Positions 48,488 through 59,540 of a DNA stretch of 64,000 nt are shown in pieces. A model generated the notes under the pieces. It ran no database searches, was not told where the DNA came from, and was given only the letters and a program-made list of their open reading frames with translations. Source of the stretch: Chondrosia reniformis (Eukaryota > Porifera > Demospongiae > Chondrillida > Chondrillidae); NCBI GenBank assembly GCA_947172415.1, contig OX359200.1, positions 3,908,501 through 3,972,500 on the forward strand, in the 5' to 3' direction. The stretch's first letter is position 1, and every line of letters begins with the position of its first letter. The translations under genes and the position numbers were made by a program.

Positions 48488-50413
48488 GAGCAACTACTTT
48501 AACTACCTTTTGGAAGAAGCCAAAAAACAATACCTGGAAAAAGTGAAATTAATCGATTAGCTATTGAGGATAATCCATACAGCTCCAAAAGTGCGGATAA
48601 ATTCGTAAAGGATATGTGTCTGTGGCCAGCTATTGAATATGGACACATCTTTTGTTATTTTATAAATAGACCGGAAATTTATACAAAAGAACAACTGCTT
48701 TCCTGGAAACAAATGGATGCTTTTAATTATTTTCAAAGTGGGCATGTGAGAGATGTATTCGTTCGAGAAGCAAGCCCTTAAGCATTGATACTCAAAGGCT
48801 TTGTCAATCCTAATCAAACGTTTCCATCAAAGGGCAATGAAGCTTGGATTGCTGTACAAAAGGATGGGCAAATTTTATCAGCATATTGTACTAGCATGGC
48901 TGGGTGAGTTGGCTGATCATGAATCAAAAGAGTATTACTTTGGAGTTTATCATGTGTTAATTTTATCCATGTATGCAGTTTAGGGGAGGGTTGTTCTCAT
49001 GTTGCTGCCATTCTGTTTAAGGTTGAATTTGCTGTGAGGAATGGATATACATCTGTGACTTCACAGGAATGTTCTTGGAATCATTGTATACACCAAGATA
49101 GTGAGTTAGTAGTGCATGATCAGTGATCGTGTATATGCAAGTACAACTTAAGCATACCACTATAATAGATGTAAAGTCATTATCATTTTGCTGCTGTCTT
49201 TGCAAACTATGTAGATTGAGCCTGCATTAATTGCTGATTTGAATTTTAAGAGACCCCAACGTACAGCCACCAAAGATGATGGGGCATCACCAAAGGAAGG
49301 TAAACACTTGCCTCCCAGTGAAACTGACATAGCCAACTTCATCAGTCAAGTGGACAGTGTTTCTCCCAATTCAGCCATTTTAAGTGCTTTTTCCTTGCCC
49401 ACCAGAAATTCCATACCTACTTCTCGCACGGAACGTTTGGTAAAAAGGTTACCTCCCTCTCTAAAAGATATTCCTACGAACAGCAGTATTGACACCGCGT
49501 TTTTTCTAATGAATTATCCATCAGTAAAGAGCAAGCTTTATATTTAGAAGAATGCACTCGACTTCAATCTGGTACATCCATTTGGTTTACATATCAAAAT
49601 GGCAGGATTACAGCATCAAATTTTATTGCTGTATCCAAGGTAAATTTAGGTAACCCTCCACCATCCTTGATTAGAGAATTTCTGCAGAAACCAAGCAGAT
49701 TTGTCTCACGTGCCAGCTATCAAATGGGGTAGAGAAAAAGAATCCATAGCTCGAACAGAGTACATTCATAAAGCATCACCACAGCACAGTACACCAACTT
49801 GACCTGTTGGCTTGCAGGTCTTTACATCAATCCTTCCTACCCCTATATCTAGGTGCTTCACCTGATGGGATAGTTGAATGCAAGTGCTGTGGTGTTGATT
49901 TACTAGAGATCAAATGCCCTTACAAGTACTGCAAAATAGCTCCACATTCTGCATGTAACAACTCTGATTTTTGCCTAGGGAAAAAGGGGGATTCAGTGGC
50001 TGTACATGCAGGTGCAAGGGCAAATGTTCATTTGGGAGAAGCCATACTGCGATTTTGTAGTGTGGACATCAGAGGGAATCCATATTGACAGGATCCCCTA
50101 TGATCCCACTATGATCACCGTTAGTCTTCCAAACCTTTTTTGATTTTTTTTGTAATGTGCTGATACCAGTAATTATTAATCCTACCAATTTTACTCAAAG
50201 CCCTGAGGTCAGGGCAGTTGCATCGAAATCTTTACCTCAGTTGGATAGAGTATTTTGTTATTGACAAAGGGTGAAGAATTTGGGGATATGATTGGCTGTG
50301 ACAGCAAGGCATGCCCAAATGAATGGTACCACCTGAAATGTGTAGGCTTGAAAGAAGCTCCACAAAGGAAAGAATGGTTTTGTCCTGAATGCATGAGTGT
50401 TAGTAGTCAATAA
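48488..50413 (+). pseudogene. SWIM zinc finger + YqaJ nuclease + PHD protein, broken
   Basis: The start MSNYFNYLLEEAKKQYLEK (48488) is followed, after a stop and frame change near 48560, by DMCLWPAIEYGHIF. The SWIM finger is split by an intron (48904-48978). Joining CTSMAG to LGEGCSHVAAILF restores CxCx(n)CxH spacing except that the first CxC is CTS. Then come ADLNFKRPQ (from 49216), an RITAS block and YqaJ motifs: LGASPDGIVECKC and LLEIKCPYKYC (49847-49930), which hold the catalytic Asp and Glu-x-Lys. CDFVVWTSEG follows in another frame, then a PHD finger (MIGCDSKACPNEWYHLKC, WFCPECM) to the stop at 50413. At least four stops or frameshifts break it. By homology it is a lambda-exonuclease-fold protein of the transposon. 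Confidence 0.7.
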
Positions 50414-51957
50414 CTGATAAGCCTAAAATAATAGTAACTTAATTTAAAACTTAAAAGTTGTACACTGCATTTTTTATTATAAGGAATGCGTGGCATGTTA
50501 ACTGGGTACAATAGACTTGGATAATTACAAAGTGCACCACAAGCATGAACTATTCTATCAATTGCTGCGGTTTCATCATCATCCCCATGCTTGATCAAGT
50601 TTAATGGTAATGTTCCTTGTAAAATAGTGTATTTATTCTTAAGTAGGCCTATAACACGCTCAACATGAATTCGAACTCTGGCAATTCACTGTGAAAACTC
50701 AACATCTCTCTGAGATTATTGTACTTTGCCTCGGGTAAAAGCAGGAACTTCTAGGTGAACGCCCATCATAGCTAAATCCTCACTTATTCTAAATCCTCTA
50801 TCTGCCAGCACAACATCTCCAGGGTCTAGTAATCTCATGAAGGAACTATGTCGTATTATTTATGGATCAGAAACGTGACCACCCCAACACTCTGAAACAT
50901 AGCTAATGGATCCATTTGGAGTAATTCCAATTAGACATTTAACTGTATTATGGCTTTTGTAGTTAGAAAATGTTTTAGCTCTTGCATCAAGATTTGTTGG
51001 TCTTTCTATAAATATTTCAGTACAATCTGTGATGCATCGGGTGGATGGATATAACTCCTGAAAAAGTGGAGACATGTTATGTAGCACTATCTCCTTTCTT
51101 GGCCATGCTATGAGGAACCTCAAGTGAATATTCATTGCATCCAGCCATCTATGAAAGATGTTGGAAACTGTGCCCACACTTACTTGAGTTCTGTATGCCA
51201 AATCTTGCAGATGAAGATTCAGCCTGAGTTTCATTAGGACTAGCAAAAGTTCATCAGCCTTACGCAGAAGAGTGCGTGGCTGAGGTAGACTGCAACTTAC
51301 AAGGCTAAAATTATATTTAAAAGAGCATATTTTTCAAGCCCTATATAGTAGCTTGTTCTTTCATCACTGTCCTTAATCAAGGTATAGCTCAGAAAGCCAC
51401 TGGGCTGAGTCATCCATTCATCTGTCTGAGTTTCAACATGTACAGTTGCAACAGTAGGAAAAGTCTCATCATTAACTTCATCAGGGTTCTGAATCAGCAG
51501 TGGCAGAAGAGACTGGTGAAGACAGTAATAAAAGACTTGAAGCAGCTACCTCTATTTGTGACAATTCCTTTTCTTTCTTTTCTTTATCTGCTTCTCTCTT
51601 TTGGTTTCGAATTAGTCTTGCATGAGTCGCAGGATTTAACAGTTTACGGAAGCTAAAGATAGTTGGCACATAATCAACGTTGTTAGGATCAGGAGAAGGC
51701 CTACCTACATAAAAAAATTAAAACGTTTTCAGAATTCGCTAAAAACAGTTTTATGATCACGTATAAATGTTACCAACCCGATACGAAGTGAGCGCCACAA
51801 ATTCGGCTTGAGTCTGTAGGCGTCCATTCTAATCAACATATAGCTGGTAACCAAGCTTTGCGCTGCTGAGTCGGCTGCTTGGGATATGATAGAACCCCAC
51901 TTTATTGTCCTTTGAGTGACGATTCGTACAGTCTATGGCACAGCAACTGGTAGGCAT
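50407..51957 (-). pseudogene. THAP-domain DDE transposase, broken
   Basis: From 51957: a C2CH THAP finger (MPTSCCAIDCTNRHSKDNK, a frame change, then AWLPAI, EWTP and ICGAHFVSG). It is interrupted by an intron whose donor is G|GTTGGT and whose acceptor lies before GRPSPDPNNVDYVPTIF (about 51700). A basic Lys-rich spacer follows, then HTH LQDLAYRTQVSVGTVSNIFH (about 51200). The DDE fold shows D in CITDCTEIFIERP, D in VVLADRGF (about 50800) and E in IHVERVIGLLKNK (about 50660). The C-terminus DRIVHACGALCN ends at 50407, overlapping the opposite gene's stop by 7 bp. In-frame stops lie after GGHVSDP, after GKVQ, and before IARVRIH. It resembles the DDE_4 class with THAP DNA binding. All three catalytic residues survive. 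Confidence 0.7.
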
Positions 51958-52589
51958 ATTCCCTTTCCGGTTCTTTTGCCTACCAAGCGTGTGTGCGGTT
52001 AGTAAGCCATGCCCTGTTAAAATCATCTGTATGGAAACAGCTTACTGCTGATCAAAAAGGACGGTTTTGAAGCTATAGTGATTACTTTTTATTTCTTATC
52101 TATCCAGCAAAAATCTCCAAACTTTTGCTACAGTCAATGTTGGCCTTCAGACCCAATACCCTTTCGTCTGCCTCCTAATCTGTGTTTCTTATAAGCTTTA
52201 TCATACGCTAGAGCAACTGACAACCATGAGAAGAAAGGCAAATGCTGACAATTAAAGGCTTCTTCCATCACCGTGAACTGCCGTGAACACTGTTGTAATG
52301 TAAACGATTGCATAATTATTCTTATTTTATACTTAATTTTTATGTCTAATACACGCAGTAAACTGTGTAAAAACACAATATTCGTATTACCTATATCATG
52401 CGCTATCGAATAGTATAAAATATATATAAATTCGCCCATTTTAAATTGTCGCCGTCCTTCCCCGCTACTGGTCTGAAAAGGGGTGAGCAGTCATTAATGG
52501 ACTAATGCTCCAGAACGGAATGATTTATTCTTTCTACGAAAGGCACCAAATTCTTTTTTTGGTGATTGGGAAAGAGTAACAGACAAATA

Positions 52590-53474
52590 CAGCTTGCCTT
52601 GGAAGAGGAAGGTCATCAAACCTCAAAATCAGGGATATCATATTTTTGCTTCGCATCAAAGAAACAGGCTGTATTGAACGTAAACTGGAGTCTGGCTGTT
52701 CTACTGAAGCTACTCCTAGAATAGAAACCATCATTGATAAGGGAATGGAAAGAAATGAGACCACAGGAATTGAACTGCAAAAAATGTTGCATACTGAGGA
52801 GAGGCTTAAGATGTCTGTTTCAATGGTCCTTAGGAGGAGAAGTGACCTAGGCTAGGCATCAAAGGGTACTAAATAGTGTCAACTAATTAGAGAGGTAAAC
52901 AAGAAGATTTCTTGGTTGATGTGTTTTTTCTGACGAGACAACAGTACAAATAGAAACCCACAGGAGAAGATGCTGTTATAAGAGAGGTGTAAAGCCAAGG
53001 TATAAGCCTAAACCTAAAAACCCTTTAAAGGTCCACATATGGGGGGAATTAGCATGAGAAGCCCCACAAGTGTGTGCATTTTTGAAGGGAAGATGAATGC
53101 ACCATTGTTCATTAACATTCTAACCGAGCCATTCTGCCCTTTCAACATAATGATTATCCTGATGGGTGTAAATTTGTGCAGGATAATGACCCCAAACACT
53201 GCTCTAGATTGGTCAATGCATTCTATGAGAGGGAAAGCCTTAATTGTGGCCAACTCCTGAATCACCGGATTTAAACCCAATAGGTAACCTATGGCATGAG
53301 CTCAAAGAGAACATTAGAAAGGAAACCAAGCCAAAGACAAAGGAAGAATTGATATCTGGTATTAATTGCTTTTGGAAGACAATAACAGCTGAAGAGTGCA
53401 AGAGATATATTAACCATCTAAAGAAAGTTGTACCTGCCATAATTCCCTGTAATGGTGCCACTACTGGTTACTAA
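52590..53474 (+). pseudogene. Tc1/mariner transposase relic
   Basis: In order on +: the paired HTH (RIKETGCIERKLESG, TTGIELQKML, to 52853), broken by TAG where Trp is expected. Next come a CQLIREVNKK block, DETTVQIETHRRRC-type residues in shifted frames, VHIWGGISMRSPTSVCIF (53033), then FVQDNDPKH (about 53175) with the second catalytic Asp. [19 protein letters not shown] (53262) holds the third-position region, and the stop follows TTGY at 53474. Several frameshifts make it dead. Known: this is the DD(34)D/E cut-and-paste family. It abuts the right inverted repeat of the two-gene transposon. Confidence 0.8.
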
Positions 53475-53693
53475 GAGACAAACTATAATCATACGTAAAT
53501 AGAGTATATTCTAACGGCAAATAGAACTTTGGAATAGATAATTCATTTTACTTGTCTAATGATGGCAGTCAGTTAAATTTTTGTTGACAAAAAATGTAAC
53601 CAACTGAATCCTTAGATGCTCAATAAGTCCAAACATGCATGAATCAATCAAAATATAATTAATTAAATGAACTTCCGATGATACAAAAGAGAT

Positions 53694-54797
53694 TTAGACT
53701 ATACATTCTGGGCTGCTCCAAAAGGCAGGGAAGGCTTCAAATAGCTTGGCCTTCAGCTGGTTCAATTTAGTGTGTGGCAGGGCTGGGATATCCTGCCAAC
53801 CTCTAGGTGTGCATTGGATTAGGACAGCATCCCCAAAGTTAGCTTCTCGGGCAAGCTTTACAGCAAGGGCTCCTATTTTGCTTTCGGTCTTTAAATTGCT
53901 GTATTTGGAGAAATTTTCTTCTGGTGCTTTTAACTCTCCCACATTAATGGCTGAACTTGGTAGTTCCTTTTTCAGATTTGACTGCTTTGATGAAATAGGG
54001 TTTGATCTTCACCATATTTTCTCCGGTCCCCTCACTAGCATCGGTTCCATTTGCAAAGGCTCACTGGGTTGATAACTTGAGGATGTTTTCTTTTTAGTGT
54101 CATTCTCCTTCAACTTCAGTATGGGCTCATCGCAAGAGTCTATGTGGCTGTCTATCTTTCTTGCTAGGATTTGCATTTGACTTCTTATGTTGTCAGAGTT
54201 CTCTTTCAGATTTTCCAGTATAGTGACCATTTTACTTAGCAAAGCAGTGATTTCGTTAAAATTGGAAGTGGAACCAACAAATGGCAAAAAGCTTCCCTCT
54301 GAAAGTTATCAAACCAAATTTCATCCAAATTGATTTCAGCTTCCCTTCCATTGGCTTGCTGACAGTCAGTTTCACTTATATGGGACTCGTCACAGCAGTA
54401 TCAATTTGCATTCTGTTCTTCAGAAACCCGGCCAGAGTCCCATGAGATATCCCATGCTTTTGTTCTAGGTGAGCACTCTTCGCACCTGCATCGATTTCCT
54501 TCAGTATGACATACGTTTCCGCTACTGAAAAGCACTTTCGTTTCATTGACATGGTGAGCAAGAAAACACACGCTCATTAATATTCATGCACCGAATGGTC
54601 ATTAAATTTGATGATATATTGAACTTTTCGCTCCAGAAAAAGGTCAGTAAAATCGATTTGTCGTTATTTTCGATATTATTAAACCCGATCTAAACTGTTT
54701 AGGTAACATATGGCGCTCAGTTCCTGCCACCAAAAAACAGTCGCTATAGTTAATCTGTTGTTAAATCCGAGGTCGTTATATGCAGTCTCCACTGTAT
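53694..54797 (-). pseudogene. pogo/Tigger-type relic: CENP-B HTH and a BEN-like tail
   Basis: The 5' end near 54797 shows ACAGTGGAGACTGCATATAA flanked by TA, a pogo-like terminus. From 54561, KRKCFSVAETYVILKEIDAG and KHGISHGTLAGFLKN form a CENP-B N-terminal helix-turn-helix, which stops at 54376. A second frame (54287-54009) predicts a coiled coil. A third (53942-53694) carries KIGALAVKLAREANFG and LPHTKLNQLKAKLFEAFPAF, which reminds me of BEN-like C-terminal domains (low certainty). No DDE core lies between the HTH and these. So either the tail is a separate gene or the element is a host-type fusion now decayed. Confidence 0.5.
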
Positions 54798-56269
54798 TGT
54801 CTAAAATATTTAGTAACTAGGGAATCGGCACGCTTCTGTTTTAACACGATTTGTTACTTATGGCACGTCAGATTAAAAGAAGCTGTTTGTCGCCATTTTT
54901 AAATTAAGAGCTGTTTTCTTTTTGACTGCGACTAATCCAAACTCAGAAATCACGGATATTCTTATCCTGTGTGCTCTAATATATGTATACCGAATATGAT
55001 ATGGATGTATGTAGCCACACATTAAGTAGTTATAAATGTATAAAATATCTACCTTATGATTGTAGAATATGTGAAAATATGAAATAAAGAAGAAATTCTA
55101 TATAGTCATGCAGTTCAGCATTCTCACCTTGGAATCGAATACTGTATCATACACTGGCCATACAGATTAGTATTATTATTTTCTTGTTAATAGTACTTGT
55201 TAACATTTGTTAATTCCACAATAATTAACAATACATGAAATTCATACAGCCAAAGAAAGCGAAGTTATGCAAGTTAATACTTGTTTAAAAATCCATCAAG
55301 TTCAGACTAACTGACTAATGTATATACTTCATTTTCGAGAGAATGTTGGTTGTCTCAAAAATGAAGTTATATACAATAGTCAAATATATACAATTTAAAT
55401 ATATAGATACATGTAATGGGCAGGATTCATTGACCCATAATGATCCTATTATTAATTATGATAAGGCATTTTATAGCAGTCTTCATAATGGCAGGAAGTG
55501 TGGTCGATGTCTCCCTTGCTAGACACCTGCAGCACCTTTTCCAACTAAGATTGAAACAGTTGTAGAGTATTGATAATTGAATTGCTGGAATATAACGTTC
55601 ATTCCCCCTGTATAGATGTGGTCTTGCATTTCACTTCCTTTTTGTTTTGATTTTTAATTACTTTGTGTGATGTTTGGCCTTAGGAAAGCTTGGTGTGCAG
55701 ATCTTCCTATATAGCCTTTATCTTTGTGATATGGCAGTTCACTTCCTTTTTTGATTTTATATCATTTTATTTATTAAAATATCTTGGTTAAATTGAGGAG
55801 AGAGAGCTTCTTGGCTCTTGCCCAAGCTTGTCTGTGCTGCTATGTGTATGGGGGGCATACACGTAACTTTGAGGGAGTGTCTTGAGCTGTGGGTGGTTTT
55901 GATGTCTGTGTATGCTTTGTAAATAATTTTTCCTCGTTTTGGCTAATTAACTTAACATGTAGTCACAATCAGAATTTTAAGACATATTGCTGAGTGAAGA
56001 TCACTGCAATGTATCCTTGCCAGATCCTACCCCTTATAACGATATATTTTAACTACATAGGGATAGGTTGAGCTGTTTTTTACTATAATATACATATGAA
56101 TATAAAATATAAAAAAGTGTATGTATGACATTAACATACACTGTTTCAGTATTCATATTCTTCAACATTTTAAATAATAATTGTTAATAAGAGATAATAC
56201 AAGTTACTAATATAGAAAAAGTCACAATTGATGCATTTAAAAACATTTAAAATTTAGCTAAAACTTTAG
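54798..56269. other. AT-rich spacer
   Basis: No exon, repeat family or RNA gene was recognised. Long A/T runs and weak local repeats only. Confidence 0.4.
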
Positions 56270-57405
56270 ATGTGGGGGATTTTTGGGTGGAGAGGTGCTT
56301 AAAAAATATGTTCAAGAAACTGATAAGAAGTGCTTCTTCCAGATGGATATGAAAGATGAAAACCCAAGTAAGTAAATATATAACATGATAATTGACTCAG
56401 CTACATCCAGCACTTCTATAAATATGTTTTGCTCCATTACTAAGAAAGATTGCTGAAATCCATTAATGAAATCTCCCTTTACCAAGAGAGTCCCTGGGAG
56501 AAAAGGGGATTTCAGTAGTCTCCATCTCTAGGTTGGCATAGACCTTCAATAAAAGAAAGAAGTAATATTTATTGATACTTTATTCTTGAGTATGATATGA
56601 TTATTAATTTAAGTATTAAGGTTATAGGGTTTCTTATATATTATAGTATATTATAGTTATGAGTACGTATATAAATTTTCATATACAGGATGTATCATGC
56701 ATCTATCAGCTTTCTTTAGCCTGATAAACTTACTGGAACAATCTTGACAATTTTGTCATGATCAGGTTTAGTCTTATCATCTGGAAGGGCATTGGCCAAC
56801 AAAACAATTGCCATGATTGTTTTGGTTCCTATAGAGGTAAGGATATCTTGATAACATGCATTATACTTCTTATATGGCATAATATCTTAAACCATTTACC
56901 TTCATCTGCATCATCCTTGAACTGAGTGATCCTTCTTGTTAGCCTGGCATTATCAGATTCTTTTAACATGTTCTGATTTGGTTTGTGAAATTCTGATTAA
57001 AGTGCATCGAGGCTTATTTTCAATTGAATCAGCTCTCTTTAAGGGTTTATTGTATACTTGTTTATTTTTTACTTACTTTCTAATTTTCTTTTTTGCGCAA
57101 CTATATCATTTACACTAGTTTTCATAAAGTTACAGTAAGAGTAAAATACATGTACTGAAAAGGAAGCTATATGAAAGATATGTAATCTGTCTTGTCTTTG
57201 GAAACACAAAAACGAGAGTTTGCTAAAAGTGTAATAAAAACAATTATACATATTTGCATGAAGTTAAATGTTTCTTTAGTCAGTAATTGTGAAAAGGGTG
57301 CTAGCTTGAATTTCTTGGAGTGCATCAGCATTTTATAAAATGTGATGCTATTTTTTTCACTTTTAGGGAAGAAGCAGTGATGGCACCTGTAGTTTAAATT
57401 TAAAA
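56270..57405 (+). CDS. Candidate gene 3' end, three exons, unrecognised
   Basis: Exons 56270-56368 (donor GTAAGT), about 56766-56836 (acceptor TGATCAG, donor GTAAGG) and 57367-57405 (acceptor CTTTTAG) join in phase and end in TGA. The product contains GGEVLKKYVQETDKKCFFQM, ALANKTIAMIVLVPIEG and RSSDGTCSLNLK. Three good splice pairs with kept phase and amphipathic or hydrophobic composition suggest real coding sequence. No family was recognised and no 5' exon was found. It would converge on the - strand gene that follows. Confidence 0.35.
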
Positions 57406-57700
57406 TGAAGCCAAGAAGAAAACGAACTCAAATTTGGTATTTAGATATGTACTATACACAACTATACCCCAAATTTAGTTTCATTTTAAATATATGTAGT
57501 ACAATAACACAATATTGGTAACACCATACATATATATAGGTATATCCTTTCCTCTTGATAAGCACAAATTTAGGGGCATTATGTCATGTTATACTTACCA
57601 AAATATATGCTGCATGGGTTACACCAAATTTGGGCTCGTTACATATGGGCTAAGGAACCAACCCTACTTTTAAATTATCAATAAAATTTAATATTCTTAC

Positions 57701-59022
57701 CAGGTTCAGGACCATCCATTATAATGTCCATCATGGGAGAAGGTTTCTTAACCTTCTCCCACCCACTCTGAATATTTTCAGTTAATAGCCAATTTTTGTA
57801 GCCAAAATCAGTAGCGTAAATGCATTGCATTGTAAAATTCTGTAAACTACAACACTCACCGAAGGTAAAATATAAGTTTTGCATGTTTTCTTCCAAACAG
57901 GTGTGGGGGATGGAGTGGGATCTACATTTATATCCTTGTTATATAGTGTATATAACCGGTATCTGCGAGCTTCAACCTACATGTGGTATAAATGTATAAT
58001 GTTGTAGATAAAACCAATTGAATGTGCATGTGTGCATGTAACTTAATTATTTTAGCTCACGCATACATAATCTCTGTGGGTCGTTTCATGATTGAAATAA
58101 CCATTTGAATTGTGTCTGGAGGCCACTCAAAGACATTGTTAATCATTAAAGCCACAGTAAATAAAGCCCATGCATGTGGCAAATGCAGGGTTGTCTATAT
58201 AATATATAGTCAAACAAAAATTGAGTTTACTACTGAATGCATTAAAAAATTATGAATACAATTAAAAATACCTGGCCTATCATTATGTAGTTCTTGTTTT
58301 GCTGTCAGAGTGTGGAGCCCACCAAGAACTTCATTGTGATATTCTTTGGCCAGTTGAGATAGAAAATACTCTTTTTTCTTCAGAATTAAGAAGCAAAAAC
58401 AGATGTAACGTGAATTGAACATATATGAATATATGCAATTACATATTTCTACCATATCTCTTTTCTTATTATAGCACAATAGAGCTAGTGGTGGAGTACC
58501 AGGGGCAGTAGGATCTTCCAACATCCTTTCTTTTAGTTTTTCCACAAACATTCGGTCAATTTTACGAAGTAATCTGGATTTATTAGGTGCCTTACACTGG
58601 GACACTGGGATTTCAATTGGTGTTCCCATAGCTAGGGGAAGTGAAGAAGTATCAACGTAACAATATGTTGGTAGTTATTACAGTTTTGCAATTGGTTTAA
58701 TGTTAGCATTAAACCAAAGTGAATAAACTGTAATTTATGCTTCAGTATAAAGAAACTCACCAACTCTCTTTCTTTCTATCTCTTGGTCAACAGGGTTTGT
58801 TAGGTGGTCTACTTTTGGGACCTTACTCTTGGGAAGAACATCAAAGCTAATTATGGGAGGACTCCTTTTTGAAGAGCTGTTAGATGGTAGGCTGCTACTT
58901 AATGAACTAAATGACTCCTCACAGTCATCATCCTGGTCTATATTATTACTTTCATAGGTTTGCAATTGCATCGGAAAGTCATCTGCTTCTTCATCTGGTT
59001 TTGTATTCCGTGGCACTGCCAT
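57701..59022 (-). CDS. Multi-exon gene with ParB-like signature, partial model
   Basis: Exons (5' to 3'): 59022-58761, 58631-58453, 58377-58272 and 57889-57701. Phases fit, and all donors begin GT. Exon 1 is acidic and serine-rich (MAVPRNTKPDEEADDFPMQL, then SSLSSSLPSNSSSKRSPP). Exons 2-3 give NKSRLLRKIDRMFVEKLKER, a PGTPPLALL strand and YHNEVLGGLHTLTAKQEL. A helix, PxxV-like strand and Y-x-V-x-GG-H-x(4)-A-K pattern resembles the N-terminal ParB/sulfiredoxin-like fold (compare ParB GERR box). I recall similar proteins in sponge and cnidarian gene sets. Exon 4 (ENMQNLYFTFGECCSL) ends at a GTAAGA donor and the rest of the gene was not found. An acceptor just before the ATG (TTTGCAG) means the true start may be further upstream. 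Function unknown. Confidence 0.5.
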
Positions 59023-59540
59023 GTTCTTGCCTGCAAATGAATGTGGTATGTAGCAATGCATAAGTAACACTTGCTCAGCTTTGTAAATATGTAATATTTT
59101 TTATAAATATATCATGCACATGGTATGACATTAATTGTTTGGTTTAAATTGCCCGGGTTATATTTTGTTTTTTTCTCCCATATTTCCAGAAACGTGCTGG
59201 CACAATTCACTCCACGAAAGTTATTGCTAAAAGCATTAGCTGTGGAGTCAAAAGAGTTTAGCCGGAGCACCATCTTAGTAGCATTTTTGTAGATAACCTA
59301 CATACTACACAGCCATATACATATGAATATTAATATGTAACTCAAATGGAATTAAATATAAAAAATGATATATACAAATGCAATTTTTTTATATATAGTG
59401 TGAAAACAGTGAATTCTGTGTACATGCACATCAAAATTTTTAAATATTACATGAACGTTTTATAGATATAGAGCTTTTTAAGTTACTATACATTTTGTTT
59501 TGTTTTATATTATATATAAAATTACTTAATCTATTGTTCT

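Larger units (their letters stand above)
48122..52500. mobile_element. ISL2EU-like two-gene DNA transposon
   Basis: Ends: 48122-48144 (CCGTTAACGACTGCACACTC plus CTT) and the reverse complement of 52478-52500 (CCATTAATGACTGCTCACCC plus CTT) agree at 19 of 23 positions. The similarity continues weakly inward, and perhaps about 35 bp outward. Inside are a + strand SWIM-YqaJ-PHD gene and a - strand THAP-DDE transposase gene that meet tail to tail near 50410. A DDE transposase plus a YqaJ-type nuclease is what I know of the ISL2EU superfamily. Both genes carry stops and frameshifts, so this copy is inactive. The exact end points and the target duplication were not resolved. Confidence 0.7.
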
